Origin: Dirofilaria immitis | Taxonomy: Eukaryota; Nematoda; Chromadorea; Rhabditida; Onchocercidae | Direction of reading: 5' to 3' | NCBI GenBank assembly: GCA_024305405.1 | Contig: JAKNDB010000086.1 | Span: 2,107,001 to 2,171,000, forward strand | Length of the DNA stretch: 64,000 bases | Program-made: the position numbers and the translations under genes | Part shown: positions 51,801-63,113 of the stretch, piece by piece | How the letters are laid out: every line of letters starts with the position of its first letter | Numbering within the stretch: the stretch's first letter is position 1 | Notes under the pieces: model-generated | The model's database searches: none | Told to the model about the DNA's origin: nothing | What the model saw: the letters and a program-made list of their open reading frames with translations, nothing else

Positions 51801-54800
51801 TTGATTTGGAAAAGAAACACCTTATGTTATGTTAATTTCAGTCATATTTTCATCTCCATTAACTCTACCATCGAAGTTTTTTCTTCTAAAATGTAGAGAG
51901 TATGTATCGAAATCTACAGCTCGATCTTATCAATGCACGCTTTCCTGAAGTTCCATATTTTATCAAACGGTGATCTATCTATCGCAGTAGCAATTCTTAT
52001 CGAAAAAGAATTTGTTAACCGTTCAGCGCTTGCAATCCTCGGATAGTTGTGGGTTGAAATGAAAAATTTTTAGGTAAGAAAGTTTGGAAATTTATTTGAA
52101 ATATTATATGTGCAGCATTTTTGGTATGGAATGCGTTAGCACTCTTTGGTAAACCAGTATTTTAGCTTTCTTTAGCTTTTGTAATTATTTTTGGGCTTTT
52201 CCTATTTCTATAGAGAAATTTTAAAAATGTTATCGTTCAAAAATAGTAATATGACTCATTTTAGACATTTCAGATGAAACCATGCATCTATTTGATTACA
52301 ATCTTTGATTTTTTTTCTTCTTTCTTTCCTTCCCTTTTCCTCTGAGATACAAAGAGTGAGAAATGCTGATAAAGGCCAAGAGTAGCGCCTCTCTTGATAT
52401 TATTATCATACAATGGTTATTATCGTCATTGTCGTTATCGTTATCTTTCTCACTATCCCTACGAATATCATTGAACTAAAAAAGTATGAATGCATTTTCA
52501 TGGGATCGAAGTACTTTTCCCTTTAATTACTTCGTAACGATTCCATAGTTTCTCTCTTTTCATTATAATTTTTTCGAAGAGCTTATGAAGAAAAAGATTT
52601 CAAAAGGTAGTTCACAATTACTTAATAAATAAGAAAGAAAAAGTTGGTGTTCGATACTAAATTATCTAGAGTTACTTCTAGTATTTCTCAAACTTCAGTT
52701 TTCTCCTTTCAAAAATTCTGTCTCTTAAATGGAAACTTCAAACTTTGGTAGGGATAGGTAGTATAACTTACTGCTACCATATCTTGGTAACATTGAACCT
52801 TTCGGACTTTTGATGCAAATACGTGAAGCACAATCTCTTATAATCTTGTGCTTAGGCGAATTGTTCAAGCTAAATCATTGATTTTCGCTAGAACAGTCAT
52901 GATATGTGATGGCAGTAGACATATAGCTTGGTTAGAATATTATGTTGAGCATTTTATGAGCTAAGTTTTATCAGATGTCATTTGTTCAAATATCATTGCA
53001 TTGAAAAAATTCATAGAATATGAAGATGAAATCCTGGTCCAACTAATTCATCATTACTACACTTCATGAATACTTTCTGTTAATTTACCCCATATAATGA
53101 TCATCGTAACATTCCAATCAGACGACATTTATATTGAAAATTAAAAATAAATACCTTAAACTAATTCATGAGGCTGAAATTTCTTCAACCCAATTTGCAA
53201 ACAACTATCAAAAGTTTGAAATTTGAAATTGTTTCAGTATTTTAAAAAGTCATCCAGAGTATTTCATTTTTCTAGAAAATTTGTGTGTTCATTCATCTTA
53301 CTGAATTAATAAATGAACTGTTAGTCAAAAATTATTTTGTTTTCTCAATAAATATTAGTTGCCTTGTTAAGGCAACTAATATTTATTGATCATTTATTAA
53401 AATATGTCTTCTTCATGAATTGCAAAACAAATAGTGCGTTTTAGTTTTTATAAAAATTAAAAGAAGAAGACGGATGAACTGCGAAGAAGGATGATAAATT
53501 TATATTTGAGAAAAAGGATGTTAGGCTTGATAGACAGTGCCTGAAAATAGACGAATGAACGCTTCATTTGTAAGAAATTAGTTATTCTAGGAGTTAATTT
53601 GAAATTTAATTTTAATTTTTCGAATTCCTCATTATTGTTCAGGATTTCTAGGTATCGTAAAATTTTTGATTTATATTGAGACTAATTATAATGCGCATTA
53701 AACTAGAACTACTTTGTGAATTAATGCGATCAAAAAGTTTTAGACGACACCTGTCCTCAGTGGTTCCAATCAATTTCATCTAAAATAGTTTCTAAAGAAT
53801 TCTCTGAGATCCATTAAAATGTTATCTTATTTGAGTTAGCTTATTATTTCACAGAAATACTTGTACAATTTATTTATTTGTTTTTCTTTTCGGTACAAAA
53901 AATACGTCAAAAATTAGTGAAAAAAATCGAAATTTTTCTTAGCGGAAAGAACAAAAGTACATTATCCTTGAAAGATATGGATGATCAATGAGAAAGACCC
54001 ATTGGAAAAATTCATCAATGTTATTCAACTATTTCATCCTCAGTCATCATTTTTACTCTGAATAAATGTATGAATCATTTTACTAACATTTCAGTCCCAA
54101 AGTATCCATTCATCCCTTTCTCTTCTTAGTAAGAAGGAAAAGAGAGAGAAAAAGAAAAATGAAAAAACGTTTCCACTAAACATTGTCTTTCCTTACATCT
54201 CCAGCATTCCGCTTATTCATCTCTACCAACTACTGAATTCACGTCATTTTACGTCTAATATACGCATCATGCGCTCTTTCATTTCTAATCCTGTATTTTT
54301 ACGGCATCCATGAGGAAACTTTTCCTTTTCAATTTACATGTTGCTTTGTCACATTTAGTGAGGCAATTTTCATTTAAGCTCATTCTTACTGTAGTAATCC
54401 TCGCCAAGATCAAGGATTTCAATACTTTATTGCATTAAATCCATCAACATCATCAAGATCAGTTACCAAAATTAAAATCGATTATATTAAATATGACTCG
54501 ATTTTTTGGTCGAGATGGCATGTGCTTCAATTATATGTTCCATAATTCCTTTTATAACTGATCTTTCATAATTGATCATTTCTAATAAGACTAGCATTGT
54601 TACTTCTCCCTGCTGAATAAGAATTTTTTTGGATTGTTTGAAACTTATAAACCTTATGTTCCGTAGTGTTACTTGACGTCATTTTTACACTTTTGTAAGA
54701 TATTCAAATCGGTTTGAAAGATGGGAAGTTTTCTTTTTCGACATTATTTGCATGTAAAATAATTGATTTCAGTTGATGAGATTGTTGGAATGCTTAGGAC

Positions 54801-57800
54801 AAATTCTGCAGTTATTCAAAAATTTAAATTATCCAAACGCTTTTATAAATTCAGAAAATTCAGAATCAAAATAAGACCTATTTCGATACTGTTCATCCCA
54901 CCCTTTTTTTTTCGGAATCATTTTTTAACTCATAATTGCATCTTTATGCTGAAAAATATCAGCATCATTGCATAATTTTCTGGCACAATTTTCGAAATAA
55001 GACTAGATCGGTTAAAAGCTATCTCGAGAAGGAAAACGGTTGAATGTAAAGGTTTGGTGTGCGATTATTGCCGAATGATATTTTTGTGTCATAAAATTGT
55101 GCATCCTTTAAATGACTGGTAAAGGGATAATAAACGATGAAAAAGTTACAAAAGATCAATCTGTGATCTGTTTTCAAAGCTCGAGAGATTATAGTGTGCG
55201 CTTACGAGAGTTGCCTTTCAAAAGATTTCAAAGTTGAACAAAAACTCTAAACTCCAGTTTTGTCGTCTCAATGTCTTGTCGTTTTTTTATCTGTTATAGC
55301 AAAGGTTGGGTGTAAGATTCGTCATTCATTCTTTAGATTGTAAAGATTAAGTATGTTCGTCAAAACCTGATTAGTAATGGTTTAACTTGAGCAACAGATT
55401 TGGTCATATTTAATTCGTCTTATCTGGAAGTCATAATAGTTAAAGAGATTGAATTCCGAATATTGTTTTAGCTGGGAAGTTTGAGAGATATAGCGTTGAT
55501 TAGTTTGACATTTCTGAAATGTAGATTGAAATCGAACCCTTCATTTTTCAGCTCAATTCAACTGCAATTCTTGCGAATATTTTCAGCTTATTCAAATATG
55601 CAAGTACATTCTTATCAGTTGAAATGAATTGAGATATACTATCTATGCTAAAACGAACTTACAAACAAATTCCTCAACTAGAAATTCCTATAAAATTCTT
55701 CTCCCCTTGGTGCATTCCTGACTATAACACATTTGTTATCTTCTGAATAGATTCTTAGATTCCTTAAAAATTCAAAAATCTAACTCTTTATCTTTGAATA
55801 ATGAAGTTTTAATCACACTGCATATCATTTGAGAATTGAGAATTGTAAAGCAAAGAAAGAATTATTTATTCTAAAATATAATAATTTGTTGAAGAGATCA
55901 GCAGGTCAGCATATCGTACATTCATATTCATATCTTAAGAGAGCATTTTGTGATGTATACTCTCTGAAACTTTATAGTGATCCATTACTCAGCTTTCTGA
56001 TTCTTCACAACTCTTACCCATTCATTCGTTCATTTTTTTATGTTTAGGGTTGAACGAAATAGGACTGGATCTTTTATGATTGATTCAAGTTTAGACTTCA
56101 GTGATTTGTTCTCATATTAGAAAATTGATTCTAGCAAAATCAAATTCTATAGATAGATTAATGATTCTAACTTGATCAAAGGCTGAATAATCATATAATC
56201 ATACTATCTTATGATGTAATCGCAAATATTTTCTTATTTCCATTTGGTATAATTTGATGGTTATGTTTTCCCTGAGAACGAAATGCAAAAAAAAGACGAA
56301 AAAAATTGTCTTTTCCTGAATTTCGTGAGTTTTCCAATAGTACCACGACGAATTTTAGAAATTTTATTGTATTGCAGTAGTTAGAATTTAAATACTTTCA
56401 ACTCCAAGCCAATTGGATTATACCTGAGGAAAATTTTCCGTGTTCAGAACCCCTACCTATATCGGATTTTTGACAGTTTTTTCAAAAAAATTTCTTAAAG
56501 TTTATTACTTTTCCGCATGAATCCGTCCACTTGTGTCTCTGTTCAGTACCAGAGATTTATGTGAATTGCTTTATATCTTCAATAAATTGTTACGTTATTG
56601 AAAAGTTGAATTTTATAAACTGTTTGTATTTCACTTTTTGATCTTATCTGTCTTTATCTAATTTAATCATTATGATTAAAGGCCTATTTATGTCAAAATA
56701 TTTCTCTGCATTATCACAAATCCTGAAAGATGTGTTACAATAGCTCTAGCGTTATTCGTAATAATTTATCGCCCTCACTGGTTGTTTCAGGTTGAGGTTG
56801 ACAGTATTGCTTAGAAGGATTCCGTTGCACTCATTAGATCGTTATATTTGTTGAGTTATATATCGTTATATTTGTTGAAGATGAAAAATTTGCAGGTAGT
56901 GAAATGGCTTTAGAATTAGATACGAGTACATCATCCGTGATTGGCAGTACTAATGATAACAATGGTAACATTGCTGGTGTCATATTTAAAACAAGTAGTA
57001 ATAATTCGCCGAACAGTAACGATTCCGGATTTCACAGTGATTTGTTACAGCAGCACTACCAATCTAAATCACAGCAAACTATATCCAAGAGTCGCGGTAA
57101 TATTAAACATAAGCCAACTTATGTGAGTGTATTTGCTTCTGATCCAGACTGTTCCAGTCCACTTTTGGTGAATTTGATCGACGTTTTGCAGCCAAGTATC
57201 GGTTTGAAATGTTTTTTATTAAATTTCAATGGAAGTAAAAACTAACGTAAAATCAATTTGCATACAAATTTGATTAAATTCAGATATGCAATTAATCATA
57301 GACTTATTAAATGTTCGATCACACATGTTATCTTTGCAGAAAAAGTGTTTTCAAGGGAGATTGAACCAATGGATTCTGTGTTTTATCCTATTAACTTCTT
57401 GTTATTTCAAAACTTTCAAAATGTTTTAGGATTCTAATTCTCACAAATTAATTTTTTCAGTCGACCGAACTTTCTTAACGGTACGCTTCATCTGCCCATA
57501 GATGATGAAGAAACACGCTCTGTTTCGTCGGTCGCTGCCCCATTAATAGCGCCTTCCAGACAGTCGATTTCGCCGTATTTCATGAGCATCAGCGTTTCTT
57601 CGGATTCTACGATTCATCCAGAAAGCTCGAAACAAAAGTATCTGAATAAACAACAGACTTTATCAATACCTCCCGCAAATACTTTTCAGCAGGAGCAAGA
57701 ATCTCATTTTTCTCGTTCAGCTGCTCTTTCGGAAGCTTCATTACATCAAAAGCTGCATGACCCAACAAATGTTCCTTCATCCAATGGAATATCGAATTCA

Positions 57801-60800
57801 AATCGATCAATACAGGAGACTTCAAGAAAGAAAACTTGTAAATATGCCTGCCAGAAAGTTGAAATGCAGGAAAATACGCCATACATAAGCGAGCAGGAAG
57901 ATGGAAAGTCGGGAACATCGATAAGGGAATCACTAAATGATCTGTATTCAAAATTCCAGGAAAATTTGCAGACCGAAAAGCAAGCCTTTAACTATAATTT
58001 CTATCCAGAAATGGTTACTAAGTCTGATGGATTTTATGTAACTTTGACGAAATCGATAGATCTTCCTACAGTACATGGTAATTCATCGCAACCAAGGGAT
58101 AGAACGGAAGTATCAGACACCAATGCGCAATATAGAACTAAAAAACTACGTGGTGATGGAGTTACTATGAATCAGTCATCTACTCAAGAGACGTAAATTT
58201 TAGTTTTAAAATAAATAGCTAATGATTATTAAATTTTTTAAATAAAAACCACTTTACACATGCTATATTTTTTATTTCATATTTAAAAAACCAAGATTTA
58301 GTTGATTTCAGACTTCGTACAATTTCACTGAGCTGATTTCTATCACTATTTCAGTACTCACATGGGTAAAGTTATAAGTTTCAAATTGTGATTATTATTA
58401 GAACAGTCTGTTCCTTTAATCGGCCTATTTTATTACGTGAATTTTTTTGTTCTTTTCCAGATGTTACTTGTCGCCTGATTCTACTGCCGAAGCGAGTTTC
58501 GCAGAATCAGGAATTGTTTCGCCTTTGCAATCACTCACTATGCCTCAAAAAATACCGGTATCGGAATTCTTTGTTTCTGAAATTGCCCCAAAGTGTGATC
58601 AAAAAAGTTGTCACACTAACATGAAAGGACCTTCACTTCAGATTTTGTTTCGTGACTTGGAGTTTGCGATGTCTTCAGAAGAAAAATTGGGAAATCGACT
58701 GATGAAAGCAGAACAGTGTATTGGCTGTCATGAAGATTTGGACTTTTTGTACCTACTAATCTGAAATGTAAAGATACTTCGAAAGCAAAAAATACTTAGA
58801 TGAAAGAAAAAATCATTTTATTTCGTCTGTTTCTACTTCAAAGTTCAACCAAATTGTTTCTCAAAGGCCTGATTCATTAAGAAATCTCAATGATAGCGGT
58901 TTGTTTTTACAATTTTTACACGAAAAATAGCTTATATTATGGCTGTCGGAATCTCCAATTCGTATATGATATCGGATAATTATTTCATCTTTTTTATGGA
59001 TCAGATGATCAAAACTTTCAACATTTAAATATAGTCTTAATTTTTCAAAGCCAGAATCCAATTCCTTGAAACTTATTCTTGTTTGAGGCCGTTAGAACAA
59101 CCTATGCAAATGAAAATAAGTCTGACTTTCTTCATTATTATAAAGCATTGGATGGTATTTCCAGAATTTCAGGTTGTTTGATGAAGACAACTGGAAATGC
59201 AATTGATTTCACATGTCTTGCAGCAATGAAAACTAAGTTTCCTTTGCTGTATATCTTCTCAGACGAATAATGCGATACTTGTTTCAGAAAATTCCATGTT
59301 ATCTCTGCTTGAGAAACCTGCTGAATCCATACATCCGCGCGAAAATTCTACTATATCGAAGGAACCAGAAAATCCTTCTGATATTGATCGAACGGTTTCC
59401 ATTAACGTTCAAACTACTATATCATCAAAAAAAAGTTCAGGAAGCCAATAGTGCCAGTTGCTCCACGATGTATCAGAGAAAATGATAAATCGGTTCCGTT
59501 TAACAAACTTATTGAGAAGGCAATTTTAATTTCATTTCATCTATGAGAATATAATAATGAGCCAATCGCTAATGGGTTGAATGATTCGTTAAGGCATTAA
59601 AGCTACTAATTCTGATATTCCTTCGTGATTTTATTTTAGCAGAATTGATTTTATGGCTTCCAAATTTATAATTTTTACAGTAATAATTGATTGGGTTGTG
59701 ATTCTTCCATGGAGATGTTATTTTCTAAAATTAAAATTTCTTTTTCTAATCGATTTATTATTTCTTTCACTCATTTTTGATTTATTAAAAATAAATTTTT
59801 ATAGTTCAAAAAACGGATAATGGTGCAATTCCAACCCCGAAGACATTTCAAAACTTTATCAGCACTTCTGATTCAAGTAAATTTACTAAAATGAAAAGTA
59901 GTGATAATAGTGATGTTCCGAAAGCGACAACACAAAATTTGGGCACCTCAAAAATCTATATAGTAATGGAATCATGGATGATAAATTTACTGGAAGAAAT
60001 TCGCCCTTTGTTGAAACTTCCAGAAATACATTTTTGAGTGCTGGGAATGCATCCGCTTTGCCAACAGGAAATTTATTTGAAAAAGTGAGAGAATCCTTTG
60101 AAAAGGTAATCCTGTATAAAATTGATAATTTGTCAATGTTTTGTCCTTTTATGTTTTATTGAAGTAGAATGAAAATGGCAAAAAATGAATAGTACTGAAA
60201 GAGTTTGGAATAAGTTGAAAAGTGGTTGGAAAATGAGAGAATATAACTATAATTAGTAAGTTCATGAAATAAAAATTTCTAAGTTCGGTTATTAAAGTAG
60301 AGTAAACCTGATCAAAGAACTTAAAATCGAGAGCTGTTATGATGATTTCTGCTATGAAATCTTATCATCTCTGCCCGCTTAAAATTATTATACATATGTG
60401 TTCATCACATCTATATAATTCCTTACAGACTGCAGAATCTCTTCCAGTGATTTTAACATCTTATAATATTACGAAGAAATTCATCCCTATTACCGAAGAA
60501 AATGTCAAAGTGGAAAAATTTCCAAACATTGTCCGACAATCTGAAAAAATTGAAAGAAAGTCTTCGATTATAACGAAGCAGAAGGAATCTTTGGAAATGT
60601 GCTCACCCGTAATGGGAAAAGAATCAAATGGAAGGATATACCCATATCTATCAGAAACAAAGTCTTCTACAGGAGTTACTGTTAAAGGTTCAGAAATAAT
60701 TCCTCTGATCAACAAGAAAAATGATTGATATGAGGATTCCACAATCGATTTATGTGGAGTTTTCTAGTATTAAATGAGAACATTTAAAATTTTTGATGAT

Positions 60801-63051
60801 AAAAGAGGCATTTCTACATTTTTTAAAAATAGAATAATCAAAGGACTTAAACTTTCTCATAATTTAACAATATAATAGGTGATGACGTAATCGAGAAATC
60901 GCTTGAAGTAGATGAAGTTGAACAAACATCACTCCAAATGATCAAAGAGGTAACATCAAATATTGAATTGCATAAGCAAGGACAACCATCTGAATTGGAG
61001 GTGATATTTGAAGGATTCCTAATTGTCTTTCTTATTAATTATTTCGCATCTTATAGGGATATTTTCCTTTCTTTAATTTTTTTTTTTTGAAAATTCACTG
61101 CGGTTTACGCCTTATTGTAATTTTAAAGTTCTAGAGAAATATGTTTAATCTATTTCCTTTTTGTAGAGACGATGATGATTTTAAGACATTTACATCATTT
61201 TCATGTTTATATTTGTAGTTTTTGTAAAATTTGTTACTGTCATCTTGACTTCATTAAAATACTTCAGTTAATAGAGTGCAGAAATTTATTGGATGGAAAA
61301 TTTGCTGATTATAATATTTTCAAAGTAATATTGAAAAGATCGACAAATAATCTCGAAGGTCCAATTGGTATAATTCTGAGTTCGGCAGCCTCTGGCGACC
61401 AATATATTAGCGTGAGTATTCGAGCCAATTGACTGACTTTATCGAATGAGCAATTAATGAATGGTATGAAAACGTCAAGAAATGCTTTTAATTATGTTCA
61501 GGTACAAAGAGTAATATCGGGCAGTATCGCGGATCGGAGTGACCTCATTGAAAAAGGTGATCGTGTTTTTTTGTGCAAGGTCACTCGACAAAACAGGTGA
61601 TGGTTTTCCTTATTGCTCATTTTTCGCATTATCGCGTTGTTTTCAGTTTAGCTGAACTTGATTTTTGATATCAAAATGTTTTTTATTTGTCAGACATTCA
61701 GAAAATATTTTGAGTTATTTATCATATAAGTCGTTGAGTGGTTTTCAAACGCTATAATTAATCAGTTATTTTTATTTTAGATGTCAGCTACAGATGCACG
61801 AACCTTAATCAAACAGAGAACGGAATATGTTGTTTTCATACTGGGACGACTGAAGACAAAATCAAATGGCGTACCAGCTGAGCCTGCCAAATTTCATTTT
61901 ATTGGTAAAATCATTTGGATGCTTACTCATGTCTTTTGTTAAAATCAAGGGATCTCTTAAGAGACAGACAATATGTGTCCGGGTTTAATAGTTAATTAAT
62001 CAAAAATATGCAAGAAACGGTTTGCATTTTCTAAAAATAGATTTTTTTTTCTGGTTTAGCTGCTACTGATCCTGATCTGTTCAAATATTCAACGGAGTCC
62101 GAGGAAGTGATGCTAACAAAAGGTAATCTTGGTGTAGGTTTAGCGTTAGATGGTGGCCGTGGATCGCTATTTGGTGATCGGCCAATTGTCATTAAAAGGA
62201 TTTTCGAAGGTAAGTTACTTACTAACCAAGCAGGATTGTTAGATTTACTACCAAAACTTTAATATATTTTTATACAGCCTCTTTTCCTGATCCATTTTCT
62301 ACTTAGGCAGCTTTGCTCTAATCAAAAAATTGAGACTTTTGGGCCCTATATATCATTTAGATTAACACAGTTTTTGGCATCCATTTGGCAAGAAAATAAC
62401 CAATAAATTCAGTTACTTATAGTAACTAATTAGAGCTTTTCTTAAGAAAAGCTCACAAGCTAATCATATTATTTTGGATCTGTGATAACTAAGAATGCAA
62501 AATTTGCTTAACTTTATATTAAGCACTAATATAGTTCAGTACTATTATAAAGGCTGGTAGTGGAAATGAAACTTGAAATGTCAGAGAACAATAAAAGAGT
62601 CTTATCTAGTGTAAAATGAATTATTAATGCTAGTCAAAACTATAAGCCAACTAGTTCTGGAAAAAACTAATTAACGCCTTTTATTTCTTCCAATTATTGT
62701 ACCCGATGTTTCAATGGGACGATGTTTCAAAATCTTTTTTGTTGGAAAAAGTACAACGTATATAACTTAACTTTCTTCGTAAGAAGGATTAACATAATTT
62801 TGATTTTTTTAACGGCATTGTTGAGTAAACCATAAGCTTAGCTAATGTTGATAATGATTTAATTCATTGCTAACACAATTTGATTCGTTTCTAGGGGTTC
62901 TGCAGCGCGTAGTGGTCGTATAAAAGTTGGTGACCAAGTGGTCATGATTGATAACATTGATGTGAGAGGTATGAGTTATCTGGAAGCAACAAAAACGCTC
63001 CGCTCACGTCCAGAAGGACCTTTAAAGCTAGTTATACTTCGGCGTTTGTAA
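42806..63051 (+). CDS. Four-PDZ-domain protein of the pro-interleukin-16/PDZD2 type
   Basis: Scaffold-type protein. PDZ1 (about 42806-43016 and 43622-43806) reads [36 protein letters not shown] and [23 protein letters not shown]2 (48206-48300 and 48775-about 48959) reads [18 protein letters not shown] and [19 protein letters not shown] long Ser/Thr/Lys-rich linker is spread over exons at 56896-about 57123, 57463-58193, 58461-58764, parts of 59270-59520, 59808-60104, 60430-60690 and 60879-61000. PDZ3 (about 61269-61412, 61502-61596 and 61782-61905) reads [18 protein letters not shown] and [20 protein letters not shown]4 (62060-62211 and 62895-63051) reads [20 protein letters not shown] and ends [21 protein letters not shown]1 and PDZ4 most resemble the first and last PDZ domains of pro-IL-16 and PDZD2. 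The true 5' end was not found. Homopolymer deficits occur at 59427-59434, 59950-59954, 61566-61572 and probably 62895-62897. A poly(A) signal lies at 63108-63113. Confidence 0.85.
43807..48205 (+). other. Large intron of the PDZ gene (about 4.4 kb)
   Basis: The PDZ1 exon ends at 43806 in phase 0 and the next exon starts at 48206 in phase 0, so the sequence between is an intron. A T-run of about 20 bases ends at 47342. Stretches near 44650-44865 and 45020-45223 are open in more than one frame; see the separate entry. Confidence 0.7.
44652..45223 (-). other. Possible nested minus-strand coding fragments in an intron
   Basis: Two minus-strand frames look less random than their surroundings: 45223-45020 (containing [20 protein letters not shown] and [10 protein letters not shown]) and 44858-44652 (containing [20 protein letters not shown]). 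No homology or start context is recognised, and the plus strand is also open here (44671-44865, Cys-rich). It may be a nested gene, a mobile-element relic or chance. Confidence 0.2.
50611..50637 (+). repeat. ATAG tetranucleotide microsatellite
   Basis: About six and a half copies of atag, followed closely by tga/taa trinucleotide-rich sequence to about 50670. Confidence 0.93.
51755..51840 (+). repeat. 34-base direct repeat with one mismatch
   Basis: A 34-base segment starting tggaaaagaaacacctta occurs at 51755-51788 and again at 51807-51840. They differ at one base (tatctt versus tatgtt). A third partial copy of the core ccttatcttatgtt lies between them. Confidence 0.88.
53345..53389 (+). 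repeat. Perfect inverted repeat, 21-base arms, 3-base loop
   Basis: Left arm 53345-53365 (starting tcaataaatattag) and right arm 53369-53389 are exact reverse complements separated by gtt. The predicted structure is a very stable hairpin or cruciform. It lies inside the large intron of the PDZ gene. The 3-base loop argues against a microRNA precursor. Confidence 0.92.
56896..58196 (+). other. Low-complexity linker exons of the PDZ gene
   Basis: Two large exons encode a disordered Ser/Asn/Gln-rich region, including [20 protein letters not shown] in the first and [19 protein letters not shown] with [17 protein letters not shown] in the second. The first ends at a strong gtgagt donor after KPTY (57123). 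The second starts after cag at 57462 and is open to a stop at 58196, with a plausible donor (gtaaat) three codons earlier that joins in phase to the exon at 58461. Confidence 0.7.
62411..62454 (+). repeat. Two adjacent short palindromes
   Basis: A 17-base palindrome with a 3-base centre (agttact-tat-agtaact, 62411-62427) is followed five bases later by a perfect 22-base palindrome (62433-62454, half-site gagcttttctt). Both are within the PDZ4 intron. Confidence 0.88.
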
Positions 63052-63107
63052 TAAAGTTATGTATAATTATTTTCTGCTCGTTCATTCTGCTCAAATTTAA
63101 ATGATGA

Positions 63108-63113
63108 AATAAA
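63108..63113 (+). terminator. Poly(A) signal of the PDZ gene
   Basis: Canonical AATAAA 57 bases after the TAA stop at 63049-63051. It is the expected spacing for a short nematode 3' UTR. Confidence 0.7.

Larger units (their letters stand above)
48960..56895 (+). other. Very large intron or exon-poor region of the PDZ gene (about 8 kb)
   Basis: No supported exon between PDZ2 and the linker exon starting at 56896. A frame after an acceptor-like ttgatttcag at 54772 ([19 protein letters not shown]) could be a small exon but has no support. The interval carries a GATA-type microsatellite, a 34-base direct repeat and a 21-base-arm inverted repeat, listed separately. Confidence 0.55.

Noticed and set aside
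53345..53389. microRNA precursor
   Set aside because: Stem is perfect and the loop is only 3 bases, unlike the bulged stem and larger loop of animal pre-miRNAs.
57607..57951. 114-codon minus-strand open frame
   Set aside because: Overlaps the long plus-strand linker exon of the PDZ gene, whose open frame is longer and phase-compatible with its neighbours.
42806..63051. Assignment of the PDZ gene to MPDZ/mpz-1
   Set aside because: Only four PDZ domains are found and the first and last resemble pro-IL-16/PDZD2 more closely; no L27 domain was recognised upstream.
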